Notes: generated by a model not told the origin, from the sequence alone. 64,000 nt of DNA from CBDCVN01 sp965223585 (GCA_965223585.1 CBDCWW010000022.1:707607-771606); one strand, 5' to 3'. Shown: positions 34,611 through 43,745, numbered from the stretch's first letter. Made by a program: numbers and translations.

Positions 34611-36186
34611 AAACTGAGGTATTAGGAGCCCAGTTCTATAAAAAGGCAACTCCAAAACAATTCACTTTGCTATTTATGAATCATGAATAGCTCCCAAATT
34701 GGGAACATTGTTCAGGAGTTGTCGAATTAAAATAGGATCAAGGTTTCTGGGAAATAGTTTTAATATTTCAAGTACGTACCTGAACGACCTAAAGTGTGCT
34801 TTAAGATCCAAAACACTCCAATTAGGATGCTGAGACCTTAGTTTTTTTAACAGCACTTTTGAGAATAGCACCATAAACATTGCTAGGTTTGCTGCATTGT
34901 TTATCTGCTGTTCCTTTATGTTCATAAAATCTTCTAATCCCCAATATTGCTTAGCGTCTCTGAAGGTAAATTCTATTTGGAAACGTAAACTGTAGTAGTC
35001 TATTAATTTTTCGTATGATATGTTCAGATCACTGCTGAATAAGATTACATGCTTACTTTCTCCTGTTACTATACTGGTTTTAACTATTACTACTACATTC
35101 AAAGACTGTCCAAATTCCTTGTGTAACATTGTCATTTGATAGATATCTGTACGAATCTTCTTTTTTAGATCTACTGTGCTACTCTCAAGATATTCCTTAG
35201 GTATCTTCTTGTAATCTATCTTTTCTCCATATTTGCGTTTCCTTCCTCGTTTATTTTGCTTCCCTTCATAGAGAAAGTACAATGCTGAGTCAACTCTTAA
35301 TTTGCTAATTAAGAACAGTCCACACATTCTTGCCATTTGTAAGCTGTTGTTATCGCCAAAGGCCCCATCTAGTAATAAATACTGAATACCCATTCTTAGT
35401 AAGAATATGTTCAGAACTAGCATTATCATCGTTTTTATAAATACTAGATGTACTGGTAGTTTCACATTGACTTTGTCTTTATTTTTGCTACCTTTTGGAC
35501 GTCCTGCCTTCTTTTTATTTTTCTGCTTTTGTTGTTTATGATTATTGCTTTTGCTCTTTTTTGCCTTACCCTTACTGTTATCTTGTGATTTATCTTGTGT
35601 TTCTCTTTTAGCTTCTTCCTGCCCCGTATTGTTCTTGTCTTGAGACTCCTTTTGCTCTGGTTCATTGCCTTCTTCTTGATCAGTACGTACAATTTGCTTA
35701 TTAAGTATTGGGTAAGCAGTGCGGTCTTTAACACTAACCAGTGATAAACTAAAGAAGCAAATACTCCTCACTACACGATTAAAAAGAGAACTGAAGAATC
35801 TATCAATTCCAAAAGTCTCTTTACCTGATTTAGTAATTACTACTTCATCACCTGCTAGTAAGTAGGTATCATCAGGGTCATAAACATGGTTACGAAATAA
35901 GTACCAGTTGAGGTATAGCCAGCAAATATTGGTGCTAAAGAAACGTTGTACCGTACGATAACTACCACTAAGACCAAAAGTCCATCGAGAGATACCAAGC
36001 ATCGTGACACGACCAGTCATAGATAGCATTGCTAAAACAATTGTTGTTAGCTGATTTAGGGTTGTTTTATCAAGAGCTGGGCTAAGGCATTGTAAAATAT
36101 ATTGTATTTCTTGCATGGGTACTATACTTTATGTATGGTGCCCTCGTTTCAACTATTTAGCAATTGTGTCGTACTGAATCAGTTTT
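34611..36186 (-). mobile_element. IS4-family element (limits approximate)
   Basis: The transposase is clear but the ends are not. AAAACTGA near 34610 and its complement near 36186 may be the tips of short inverted repeats; similarity fades after eight bases and no target duplication is obvious. It lies between the secreted-protein gene and the 36247 gene. Confidence 0.45.
34674..36116 (-). CDS. IS4-family transposase with a charged insertion
   Basis: 480 residues. The first Asp lies in L-A-G-D-E-V-V-I-T-K, the second in L-L-L-D-G-A-F-G-D, and the family signature Y-x2-R-x3-E-x6-K is exact in Y-S-L-R-F-Q-I-E-F-T-F-R-D-A-K. Between the first two acidic residues sits a ~70-residue Lys/Gln/Glu/Asn-rich stretch ending in K-K-A-G-R-P-K-G-S-K-N-K, which looks like an AT-hook (G-R-P-K) DNA-binding insert. 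The frame is intact. Confidence 0.88.
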   Translation of the reverse strand: MQEIQYILQCLSPALDKTTLNQLTTIVLAMLSMTGRVTMLGISRWTFGLSGSYRTVQRFFSTNICWLYLNWYLFRNHVYDPDDTYLLAGDEVVITKSGKETFGIDRFFSSLFNRVVRSICFFSLSLVSVKDRTAYPILNKQIVRTDQEEGNEPEQKESQDKNNTGQEEAKRETQDKSQDNSKGKAKKSKSNNHKQQKQKNKKKAGRPKGSKNKDKVNVKLPVHLVFIKTMIMLVLNIFLLRMGIQYLLLDGAFGDNNSLQMARMCGLFLISKLRVDSALYFLYEGKQNKRGRKRKYGEKIDYKKIPKEYLESSTVDLKKKIRTDIYQMTMLHKEFGQSLNVVVIVKTSIVTGESKHVILFSSDLNISYEKLIDYYSLRFQIEFTFRDAKQYWGLEDFMNIKEQQINNAANLAMFMVLFSKVLLKKLRSQHPNWSVLDLKAHFRSFRYVLEILKLFPRNLDPILIRQLLNNVPNLGAIHDS

Positions 36187-36246
36187 TTGAAATGTGTTAG
36201 CGTGAGTTGGTAATATGACTCACTTTGGCGTGGGTATTAAGAGTCT

Positions 36247-37428
36247 ATGAACTATAAAAAGAAACTTGATGAACTAGTTGATTATTTTTATTGGTTGGCT
36301 TTTGAAGGAACTGGCTTTGGCGCCCAAGGGCGTAATCTACTAACATTACACACCTTGGAATTTCTTGCCCATGAAGCTGACTTGCCCCCTACAAAATTTA
36401 AAAGACCTGAAAAATGGTTAGCTTTAATTTTTGATATGACTGCTCAATATCACTACCTTGCTCCTAAGCTACACAATTATGAAGTTTTGAAAAAGGAAGT
36501 CAAAGAAGGTATTTGTAAGGAACTGCAACAAACTTGGGTAAGCTTTTGGGAAAATGCAAAATCAAGGGGCATAGACAAAATCTCTGATCTAGTTAAGGAT
36601 TGTATAGAAGAGCACCTTTTTAATCCCAAGAAGTGTCCTTATTTCCCTATTCGTGATAAGGCTAAGGTGGAGACACTTACCCTAGCAACGATTTTTTTTC
36701 ACTTACCCAAATTAAAAAAAGATATACCAAAACACTCAATCACACATAGTCAAGTTAAAGACAAAATTAGGAAAGAGTTTGACTCAGTGTGGTGCAGGGT
36801 TATTTCAAGGATGCAAGAGGAAAGGTCATCTTGCTGGTATGAGCTGATAGCTTATTTGCCTCCTGTAGGAGACCAAGTTGTTGAGTTAATATTAAGCTAT
36901 CTTTGTAATGAGCTTGTCGATATTGGTATAGGTAGTAAATTTGCACTTTTCTATGCTCTGGCCACAGATGTTCCAAATGGCATTGGTCGTAGTTGGGTAC
37001 CTCCAGACTGTTATGTTGAAGACAAAAAGAATCTTTATAGACGTGAATCCTTTGAGCAAGAAAGAAAAGGAAAGGACGATGCTGGTAAGCTAAGAAGCTT
37101 AGCCATAGCTCGCTTAGGTGCTAGCAAGGCATTTCCTGAAGTGATTAAGATGCTAGATCATTACCTAAACAATAATAACGAGTATCCTGAGTTACATGCA
37201 TTGAAAGAATGGTTAGTAATACTAGGATCTCAGTCAGGACAGGATCCCTTTAAGCACAGTCTGGCAGAAAAGGAAGTTCTCCTAGTAGTTAACCCCGATT
37301 TTACTGAAGATGGTAGGCCTTTGTATGCTACCAATAGAACTACAACCTCTTTCCTTAGTAAATGCAAAAGTATAAAAGATGCAGTTGTGCTCGAGCTTAG
37401 TAAAAAAGAAAATAAAAGCAAAAACTAA
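36247..37428 (+). CDS. Unrecognised protein, gene 1 of a three-gene module
   Basis: 393 residues, soluble, mostly helical, no signal peptide or membrane segment. I recognise no domain. Visible points: an aromatic N-terminal helix (Y-F-Y-W-L-A-F-E-G-T-G-F-G-A-Q-G-R-N), a central all-helical part, an I-G-R-S-W-V-P-P-D-C segment near residue 250, and a last third resembling a HEAT-like pair (L-R-S-L-A-I-A-R-L-G-A…) followed by a Lys-rich tail. The ATG is 6 nt after AAGAG. Its TAA overlaps the ATG of the next gene (TAATG), so the two products are made together and probably interact. Confidence 0.65.
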   Translation: MNYKKKLDELVDYFYWLAFEGTGFGAQGRNLLTLHTLEFLAHEADLPPTKFKRPEKWLALIFDMTAQYHYLAPKLHNYEVLKKEVKEGICKELQQTWVSFWENAKSRGIDKISDLVKDCIEEHLFNPKKCPYFPIRDKAKVETLTLATIFFHLPKLKKDIPKHSITHSQVKDKIRKEFDSVWCRVISRMQEERSSCWYELIAYLPPVGDQVVELILSYLCNELVDIGIGSKFALFYALATDVPNGIGRSWVPPDCYVEDKKNLYRRESFEQERKGKDDAGKLRSLAIARLGASKAFPEVIKMLDHYLNNNNEYPELHALKEWLVILGSQSGQDPFKHSLAEKEVLLVVNPDFTEDGRPLYATNRTTTSFLSKCKSIKDAVVLELSKKENKSKN

Positions 37429-38342
37429 TGCATTTAGCTAGTGATTTCGACTATATAAAATATCTTTTGCAAACTGTTACTGAGAACGGTTTGCTTACAG
37501 AAACCGATGAAGCAATTCTTAGTGGTTTTCTTGCTTCTTTTACATATCAATCTTTACCTGCTAATTTAAGTGAAGCTCAAATAAAACAACAAGAACCCCT
37601 ATATTTACTTAAACTAGCTACAGACATGCTTTTTGCCTTTAGTCAAGGTGCATCAAAAGAAGCACTTTTTATTGCTCAAGAAGTATACCAACTTAATTTG
37701 ATAAGTGATGGTTTTGAAGGTTGGTTTTTTCGCTGTGTTATAAAATTAGCCGGGCAAATTGGTTACTTAGACGTGCAAAATATATTTCTAGCAAAGTATG
37801 AAAACTATCGTAATGTTTACAATACTGCCTTTGAAAATTACGTGGAAAGACTAAGTACCTCTTTAGGCATTTTTGCAGAGGCAGTAGATTTGACAATAGA
37901 GCCACTTAATATTCCTAAAACCACTTTGGACTTTGTTACTAATGCTAGAAGTAGTGAAATAACAAAAGAATTTACAATTACAATTGTCTTTACTGATAGT
38001 TTAACTAACTTAGAGATATTTCAAACCAACAACATTCAAACAAGCTTTCCTGATAGTCGGGAAAATGACTTTGATATAATCTTAGATTTTGTACTTGCTG
38101 AAGACGGTGTTAAGCTAATTTCTGCTCGAGATAATGAGAATTGGACAATACGTTTGATAGATAATGATGGTAATGTAATAGAGTCTTTAGAAAACCTCAT
38201 GCACTTTTTCAATAATCAAATATCTTTGGTTTTAAAACTAGAAAGCAACCTATCAGGTAAAGATATTAACTGGAATAAGGTTAACTCTTGGCTTAAAGAG
38301 GTTATCCTTATTTCGCCATACCCTAGCAGGAAAAACATTTAG
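37428..38342 (+). CDS. Unrecognised protein, gene 2 of the module
   Basis: 304 residues. The N-terminal ~160 residues are helical, of TPR-like character, without a clear repeat. The C-terminal half is beta-rich with alternating hydrophobic residues (F-T-I-T-I-V-F, D-I-I-L-D-F-V-L, W-T-I-R-L-I-D) and a final amphipathic helix. No catalytic motif is seen. It overlaps gene 1 by one base and ends 95 nt before the nuclease-ParA gene. Function unknown; an adaptor or sensor is only a guess. Confidence 0.65.
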   Translation: MHLASDFDYIKYLLQTVTENGLLTETDEAILSGFLASFTYQSLPANLSEAQIKQQEPLYLLKLATDMLFAFSQGASKEALFIAQEVYQLNLISDGFEGWFFRCVIKLAGQIGYLDVQNIFLAKYENYRNVYNTAFENYVERLSTSLGIFAEAVDLTIEPLNIPKTTLDFVTNARSSEITKEFTITIVFTDSLTNLEIFQTNNIQTSFPDSRENDFDIILDFVLAEDGVKLISARDNENWTIRLIDNDGNVIESLENLMHFFNNQISLVLKLESNLSGKDINWNKVNSWLKEVILISPYPSRKNI

Positions 38343-38425
38343 GGGTGCTTGTGTTCAAGCAATGTGATTGCTCATTAATCTTATTGCAACGGTAAACATG
38401 ATTGCATAAAGCCTTCTATATGTTT

Positions 38426-38437
38426 TAGCATAGGATC
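38426..38437 (+). promoter_or_regulatory. -10 box giving a leaderless start for the Mrr-ParA gene
   Basis: TAGCAT (38426-38431) ends 6 nt before the ATG at 38438, the same spacing as before the PBP gene. The fusion gene may therefore have its own promoter although it follows the two-gene unit. An alternative reading is that AGGA 4 nt before the ATG is a weak ribosome site. Confidence 0.4.
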
Positions 38438-39598
38438 ATGCTAGAATATGAAAGTTTCCAAGATTTTGAGCGGGCTGTTGCTAAAGCCTTTAGGCAAGAA
38501 GGTTGGCAAGTAGGTGTTTCTAGAAAGAACAACCCTTATTTTGACCTTGTTTTAAAGCGCGATAAAGATACAGTTGCTGTGCAGGTCAAAAACTTTCGTC
38601 GTGGTATTCCTACTCCTCATATCAAGAAATTTGTAGATTACCTTGATTCTCCAAGGGCCAGTCTATTTAATTTTACAGGTGGCTATTTAATTTCTGCTAG
38701 TGGTTTTTCCAAACCTGCGGTAACTTTTGCTAAACAGCTTGATGATAGTCGCTTGAATATCGGTACCTTTAGTCAAGATACTTTAAATTGGATTTATCCT
38801 CAAAAAACTGAAACGATTAAAAGTCCTAAAAACTATTTAGAGGTGGAAAAAGATGATGATGGTAGGACTTACATTGGCGTGTTCACTGCTAAAGGTGGTG
38901 TGGGTAAAACCACAATCAGTGCCCATTTAGCAGGTGCATTTGCCCTTATTGGTTATGATGTAGCAATTGTCGATTTGGACCCTCAGCAAAATCTAAAAAC
39001 ACTTTTGCCTGAAGGAGTTTATGTTAAGGGCAGTAAGTCTGATTCAGGAAATATTATTAGTGTCTCGAGCTATCAAGAGTGGCAAGAAGAAACTGACAGT
39101 CCTGCTAAACTAGTTATCTGTGACTGTTCACCAGATTTTGAGCGCAATCCTTCTGAGATAACAAAGAAACTTAATTATTGCCTTATTCCTACCACACTTA
39201 ATCCATTAGGAATTAATAAAAATGGACTCGTTATCCTTTCCACTTTAGAACAGATTCGCAAGTTAAATCAGCAAGCTGTACTTTATGTACTCATCAACAA
39301 TTATTACGCCGACCATGGGCAAAAGACTGATATCTTGAAAAAACACTATAAAAGACTCTTTGCTAATTTGAGTGAGCAAGACCCCAAGTTTAACTTTATT
39401 GACCCTGACCACTGTGCTATTCGCAATAGCAAACAACTTTTTTACTGGGGGTATCATTTATATTCAGGTGAAGAAGGTAGCTTGGCTTTTACACCGATTG
39501 GAGGTAGGTGTCATCCTAAAGAAGACTTTTTAACACTACTAGATTACTTAGAACAACATACTGAAATTGTGCGTCAAAAAGCAGTGGCAACTGTATAA
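38438..39598 (+). CDS. Mrr-like restriction endonuclease fused to a ParA/MinD ATPase
   Basis: 386 residues. The first ~120 form an Mrr-type PD-(D/E)xK nuclease: helix F-E-R-A-V-A-K-A-F-R-Q-E-G-W-Q-V, then Asp36 and Q49-V-K51 (D…QxK, the variant of the Mrr family). From ~145 there is a ParA-like P-loop ATPase with deviant Walker A K-G-G-V-G-K-T-T (152-159), V-D-L-D-P-Q-Q-N (Walker A', 178-185) and C-D-C-S-P-D (Walker B). A nuclease joined to a dimerising ATPase suggests ATP-gated DNA cleavage or nuclease placement on DNA. No parB or plasmid replication gene is near, so partition is unlikely. It lies beside the two unrecognised genes and an nSTAND gene, which points to genome defence. Both active sites look complete. 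Confidence 0.8.
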   Translation: MLEYESFQDFERAVAKAFRQEGWQVGVSRKNNPYFDLVLKRDKDTVAVQVKNFRRGIPTPHIKKFVDYLDSPRASLFNFTGGYLISASGFSKPAVTFAKQLDDSRLNIGTFSQDTLNWIYPQKTETIKSPKNYLEVEKDDDGRTYIGVFTAKGGVGKTTISAHLAGAFALIGYDVAIVDLDPQQNLKTLLPEGVYVKGSKSDSGNIISVSSYQEWQEETDSPAKLVICDCSPDFERNPSEITKKLNYCLIPTTLNPLGINKNGLVILSTLEQIRKLNQQAVLYVLINNYYADHGQKTDILKKHYKRLFANLSEQDPKFNFIDPDHCAIRNSKQLFYWGYHLYSGEEGSLAFTPIGGRCHPKEDFLTLLDYLEQHTEIVRQKAVATV

Positions 39599-39664
39599 TC
39601 AGCTTCTAGCAGTTTAGCTGTTGACATTACAATTGATGTCTTAGTAAACTGCTATAGCACTCAT

Positions 39665-39741
39665 CGGGGTGTAGCGCAGCCTGGTAGCGCACTTGACTGG
39701 GGGTCAAGTGGTCGCTGGTTCAAATCCAGTCACCCCGACCA
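39665..39741 (+). tRNA. tRNA-Pro (GGG)
   Basis: A full cloverleaf: acceptor stem CGGGGTG/CACCCCG, anticodon stem CTTGA/TCAAG with loop CTGGGGG (anticodon GGG), T-arm CTGGTTCAAATCCAG, discriminator A and an encoded CCA end. 77 nt. It lies between the Mrr-ParA gene and the foreign-looking metalloprotease, a position often used by integrating elements. Confidence 0.97.
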
Positions 39742-39947
39742 AATTAGTACCTTTAACCTACAAGGAAATCTTGACTTTTGTTTTATGAGGGGTAATAATT
39801 AAATTGTTAGGACTTATTTTTCAATAAGGTGTTGTGTGGTAAATGATTTATAAGAGTTGATTAAGGATTTTACACCCATACTAAGGTGTAATTTAGGGTG
39901 TTTGATGGTAGTTAAACTGTTGGCACACTAAGTAGGAGGAGAAAGAC
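39742..39947. other. Region between tRNA-Pro and the M6 gene
   Basis: 206 AT-rich bases. I see no integrase remnant. AGGAGG (39933 region) is the ribosome site of the M6 gene. Short related words (ACACCC, GGTGT, GGGTGT) may be a degenerate repeat. Confidence 0.3.
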
Positions 39948-42239
39948 ATGGCATTACCTTTTATTGCAAAAACCTTCAAGTTTAGGCAACCAGATGGAAC
40001 TCAATTCGAGGTACGCGGTTGGGGGAATCAGTACTACGCAGTATTTGAAACTCTTGATGGCTATACAGTTGTCAAGAATCCCCACACTGGGTTCTATGAG
40101 ATTGCTCAGTTATCGAGTGACGGGACCATGCTGGAATCAGCTCCCGGTCCTCAGGGTAATTTAGATGGTAGTATAAGCCCCTCTATCCAACCCGGTCTTC
40201 GAATCAATCGTGATGCGGCCCGCGCTCAGGGGATGGAGGGTGCAATGCGCATGGGCGGTCGTCGGTGTGATCAGCGTCGTGAAGAGCGGAAGAGCCTCAT
40301 GAGAGCAGCGCGTGAAATGGGAGGTCCAGTTATGGCACCACCACAGCGCACGACTGTCGGAGATTTTGTAGGACTTTGTCTCTTAATCGAATTCCCTGAT
40401 GAACTTGGAACGATTTCCCGAGACGAAGTTGAGAGGTTCTGCAATCAGCAAGGTTACACAGGGTTTGGAAACAACGGGTCTATCTCCGATTATTTCCGCG
40501 ACAATTCCATAGGTCGTTGCCGTTATACGAACATTGTGGCTGATTATTATCGAGCCCAACATCCGAGGTCACACTACACAGACCCTAGCATCCAACAAGG
40601 TGTTCGAGCAAGACAATTGATTGTCGAGGCACTCACGCATTTGCAAGCCAATAACTTCGATTTTACGCCTTTAACTGCTGACAGCGGAGGTTTCGTATAT
40701 GCCATGAATGTTTACTACGCCGGTGGTGTGGTTAACAACTGGGCTGAAGGATTGTGGCCGCACGCTTGGCATTTGGCAAATCCTATTCAACTGGTACCCG
40801 GCAAATCAGCTTTTGATTATCAGTTCACAGACATGAGCCATCAGCTGACCCTAGGGACATTCTGCCATGAGAATGGGCACATGCTGTGTGATTATCCAGA
40901 TCTGTATGACTATGGTTCTGAGTCAGGTGGCGCTGGTGCCTATTGCCTGATGTGCGCTGGCGGTAACATCAATGAAAAGAACCCAACTCATATTTCCGCC
41001 TACCTAAAGAGATTATCTGGGTGGGCCAGAAACGTGATGCCAATTCAGCATGATCAAACAACTACTTTGCGCTCTGGTGAGAATGAATTCGCCATGTTTG
41101 CAAAGAACAGTGGTGAATACTTTATTGTTGAAAACCGAGCAAAGAGTGGTCGCGATGAGTCCCTGCCAGACGAGGGGCTTGCAATTTGGCATGTTGATGA
41201 AGACGGTAACAACAGCAACGAACAAATGACACCGGCTCAGCATTACGAACTTTCCCTCGAACAGGCGGATGGACAGTTTCGCTTGGAATCATTGCGGAGC
41301 GTGGGTGATTCAACAGACTTGTATGGGCAGGCAAACAACAGATTTGCTGATTCAACAACTCCTAACAGCAAATGGTGGGATGGAACGACCTCCAACTTGG
41401 ACATATTTGATATTACGCCTCCAGGAGTTGAGATGACTTTCAAGACCAAATTGTCTCAGGACGACGGTAGTTCGCAAAAAGTCAAGGCTGAATCAACGCC
41501 TGGCTTGGACATTCCCGACAACCAGACTGTGGGAGTTACTGATACAATTGTTATTGATCAGGATGCCAAGATTGCTGGTGTTCAGGTGACACTTGATATT
41601 TCTCATACCTACCGAGGCGATCTGCGAGTCACGTTGCTGACTCCATGGGGTGCTGCCATCGTTTTGCACCAGCGTCACCAAGGAGGCCGCGAAGATAACA
41701 TTCGGCGGACAATTGATGAGTCGGACATACTGGCGTTGGCAACACTGCATAATCGCAGCACCAAGGGTAATTGGAGTCTTCTGATACAGGATCTGGCTCG
41801 TTTTGATGTTGGTACGCTTAACCACTGGGCATTGGAGTTCAACATTGTTGAACAACCGCAGGGGCCGATTGAACTTGAAGAGGCTCCCGGCACACATATT
41901 CCTGATAACAATCCAGCGGGAATTGAAAGAAGTCTTTCCACCAATGCTTCCGGTAGTGTTGGTAGTGTGGAATTATCTGTGGATATCACACACACTTGGA
42001 TTGGAGATCTCCGGATCAGCGTCCGCTCACCAGCAGGAACTGAAGTGATACTCCTCAACAGGATTGGTGGGGGTGCGGATAACGTTGTGGAGACCTATAC
42101 AGTGAGTAACACACCTGCGTTGAGTAATCTTGTAGGAGAAACGATCAGCGGGAACTGGCAGCTTCGTATATCTGATCACGCTGGGCGAGATGTTGGTAAA
42201 TTGAACACTTGGCGCATAGTGATTCATCCTACTACCTGA
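39948..42239 (+). CDS. M6-family zinc metalloprotease with two P domains, probably acquired
   Basis: 763 residues. The M6 (immune inhibitor A-like) zinc site is H-E-N-G-H at 307-311 followed by D315 in H-x-x-x-D, with the family's later W-H-V-D-E-D-G segment. Two P/homoB domains follow (~500-640 and ~645-763), each with G-D-L-R-(V/I) and G-x-W-x-L-x-I-x-D motifs; these cap proprotein convertases. No signal peptide is visible, unusual for M6, so export by another route or cytosolic action must be considered. The gene is clearly richer in G+C than its neighbours (CGC, GGC and CTG codons common), has a strong AGGAGG site and lies 206 nt after tRNA-Pro, all fitting horizontal gain. Confidence 0.9.
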   Translation: MALPFIAKTFKFRQPDGTQFEVRGWGNQYYAVFETLDGYTVVKNPHTGFYEIAQLSSDGTMLESAPGPQGNLDGSISPSIQPGLRINRDAARAQGMEGAMRMGGRRCDQRREERKSLMRAAREMGGPVMAPPQRTTVGDFVGLCLLIEFPDELGTISRDEVERFCNQQGYTGFGNNGSISDYFRDNSIGRCRYTNIVADYYRAQHPRSHYTDPSIQQGVRARQLIVEALTHLQANNFDFTPLTADSGGFVYAMNVYYAGGVVNNWAEGLWPHAWHLANPIQLVPGKSAFDYQFTDMSHQLTLGTFCHENGHMLCDYPDLYDYGSESGGAGAYCLMCAGGNINEKNPTHISAYLKRLSGWARNVMPIQHDQTTTLRSGENEFAMFAKNSGEYFIVENRAKSGRDESLPDEGLAIWHVDEDGNNSNEQMTPAQHYELSLEQADGQFRLESLRSVGDSTDLYGQANNRFADSTTPNSKWWDGTTSNLDIFDITPPGVEMTFKTKLSQDDGSSQKVKAESTPGLDIPDNQTVGVTDTIVIDQDAKIAGVQVTLDISHTYRGDLRVTLLTPWGAAIVLHQRHQGGREDNIRRTIDESDILALATLHNRSTKGNWSLLIQDLARFDVGTLNHWALEFNIVEQPQGPIELEEAPGTHIPDNNPAGIERSLSTNASGSVGSVELSVDITHTWIGDLRISVRSPAGTEVILLNRIGGGADNVVETYTVSNTPALSNLVGETISGNWQLRISDHAGRDVGKLNTWRIVIHPTT

Positions 42240-42252
42240 CACAGTGTGTCAG
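42236..42252 (+). terminator. Hairpin at the M6 stop codon
   Basis: CTGACAC and GTGTCAG form a 7-bp stem with loop AGT that overlaps the stop. No T-run follows. The next ~120 bases remain GC-richer than usual, so the foreign segment probably ends near 42370. Confidence 0.4.
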
Positions 42253-42384
42253 AGGTCCCGCTCGAGTCACGACACAAGAGAATGAATCAGAGTGGGAATG
42301 GCAAGTAATAATGAGCTTATTCCAAACTGCGGATGCTATTCCCGTCTGGTTACTTTGGTCGTTAGTCAGTGCTTGAATATTTGT

Positions 42385-42987
42385 TTATAACACTGAGATT
42401 ACCTCTTGCCAAATTTGTTTGGCAAGCTCTTGCTCAGTTTCTTGTGCATCTAAAATAATCCAATTGCTTTGTGTTTTAGCTAGTTCTAGAAATCCCTTGC
42501 GCACCTTGTGATGAAAGCTTAGGGTGCTTTGCTCGAGCCTATCCATAACCCCTCGTTTTACTACCCTCTGCAAACCTTTCTCGGGTACAATATCTAAAAG
42601 AAAGGTCATGTTAGGTTTTAAGCCAGTAGTTACCTCCTGACTAATAAGCTGAAGCAAGCTTAAGTCTAACTCACGACCATAGCCCTGATAGGCTATAGAA
42701 GAAGCTAGAAACCTGTCACAGACTACTATTTTACTTTGTTTTAGAGCAGGTTTTATAACATCATCAACTATTTGTGCCCTACTAGCTGAATAAAGCAAAA
42801 ATTCACTAAGTGGATTAATAGTAAACTTTGGATTAAGCAGAACTTCCCTTACAGCATTGCCTACAGGAGTTCCACCGGGTTCTTTAGTGGCAAGCACATC
42901 ATAACCTTCTTTTTGTAAATGAGCTACTAACTTATGTGCTTGTGTAGACTTGCCCGCTCCTTCAGGGCCTTCAAATACTATAAACAT
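42385..42987 (-). CDS. tmk: Thymidylate kinase
   Basis: dTMP kinase makes dTDP for DNA synthesis. 200 residues, normal length. P-loop F-E-G-P-E-G-A-G-K-S-T at 4-14, the K-E-P-G-G-T-P region for dTMP, the C-D-R-F-L-A-S-S-I-A-Y-Q-G motif and the helix that follows are present. It begins 5 nt after the stop of the Nif3-like gene, so the two form an operon; this pair is also adjacent in Deinococcus as I remember it. Confidence 0.95.
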   Translation of the reverse strand: MFIVFEGPEGAGKSTQAHKLVAHLQKEGYDVLATKEPGGTPVGNAVREVLLNPKFTINPLSEFLLYSASRAQIVDDVIKPALKQSKIVVCDRFLASSIAYQGYGRELDLSLLQLISQEVTTGLKPNMTFLLDIVPEKGLQRVVKRGVMDRLEQSTLSFHHKVRKGFLELAKTQSNWIILDAQETEQELAKQIWQEVISVL

Positions 42988-42992
42988 TATAT

Positions 42993-43745
42993 TTACAAGC
43001 CTGTTGGCAGCAGTATAAATTCGTGTGCTAAACCAAATTCCTCTGCTAGTTTGTTGGCTAAAAGTTTTACACCTACAGTTTCAGTCATGTAGTGACCAGC
43101 ATACATAGCATTAATACCCCTTTCAAATGCTTCGTGGAAAACTGCGTGTAAAGGTTCGCCTGTTAGGAAAGCATCTAGACCTATTTCAGCAGCGGCTACT
43201 ACTTCTTTAGCTGCACCACCTGAAACTATGCCTAGACTGCTAATTTTTACTGGACCACCTGCATGAACAAGCACTGATTCACCAAGGGTTTCTTCTATAG
43301 TGTCTGCTAAGTCACGTAGGCTTATTTTATTAGGGAAAGTACCTTTTACTCCTATGTATTTACCCTCCCACTTACCAAAAGACTCAAGGTCTGCCATGCC
43401 AAGAATACGTGCTAAACCCCAGTTGTTACCTATTTCTTCATGAGCATCTAAAGGAATGTGGGCAGCATAAAGTGAAATTTTATTTTCTAAGAGATATTTT
43501 ACTCTTTTAGCGTGTGTTCCCCGAATTGCTAAAGGTTTACCCCAAAAAAGTCCGTGGTGAACTATCAATATATTTGCCCCTATTTCTGCTGCTTTCTCAA
43601 AAGTTGATAGAGAACTATCAACTGCTATAGCAACTTTATTAATTTCCTCAGAGCCTTCAACTTGCAAGCCATTAAGGGAAACATCTGTATAATCGTGGAT
43701 TTTTAAGTAATCATCAAGCCATTTGACTAAATCTGTAAGTTTCAT
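42993..43745 (-). CDS. Nif3-like dinuclear metal centre protein
   Basis: 250 residues of the Nif3/YbgI family (toroidal hexamer, two metals per chain; some members act as GTP cyclohydrolase-like enzymes). Metal ligands are seen in V-H-H-G-L-F-W-G, in Y-A-A-H-I-P-L-D-A-H and in G-H-Y-M-T-E-T-V near the C-terminus. This is the short form without the central PII-like insert. It is first in the operon with tmk. The exact reaction is unknown. Confidence 0.9.
   Translation of the reverse strand: MKLTDLVKWLDDYLKIHDYTDVSLNGLQVEGSEEINKVAIAVDSSLSTFEKAAEIGANILIVHHGLFWGKPLAIRGTHAKRVKYLLENKISLYAAHIPLDAHEEIGNNWGLARILGMADLESFGKWEGKYIGVKGTFPNKISLRDLADTIEETLGESVLVHAGGPVKISSLGIVSGGAAKEVVAAAEIGLDAFLTGEPLHAVFHEAFERGINAMYAGHYMTETVGVKLLANKLAEEFGLAHEFILLPTGL

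Noticed and set aside
38438..39598. Plasmid or chromosome partition (ParA) function
   Set aside because: The ATPase is fused to a nuclease, with no ParB partner, parS-like repeats or replication genes nearby.
39665..39741. tRNA as an attachment site with duplicated 3' end
   Set aside because: I looked for a copy of the tRNA 3' end near 42240-42384 and found none, so no att pair is claimed.
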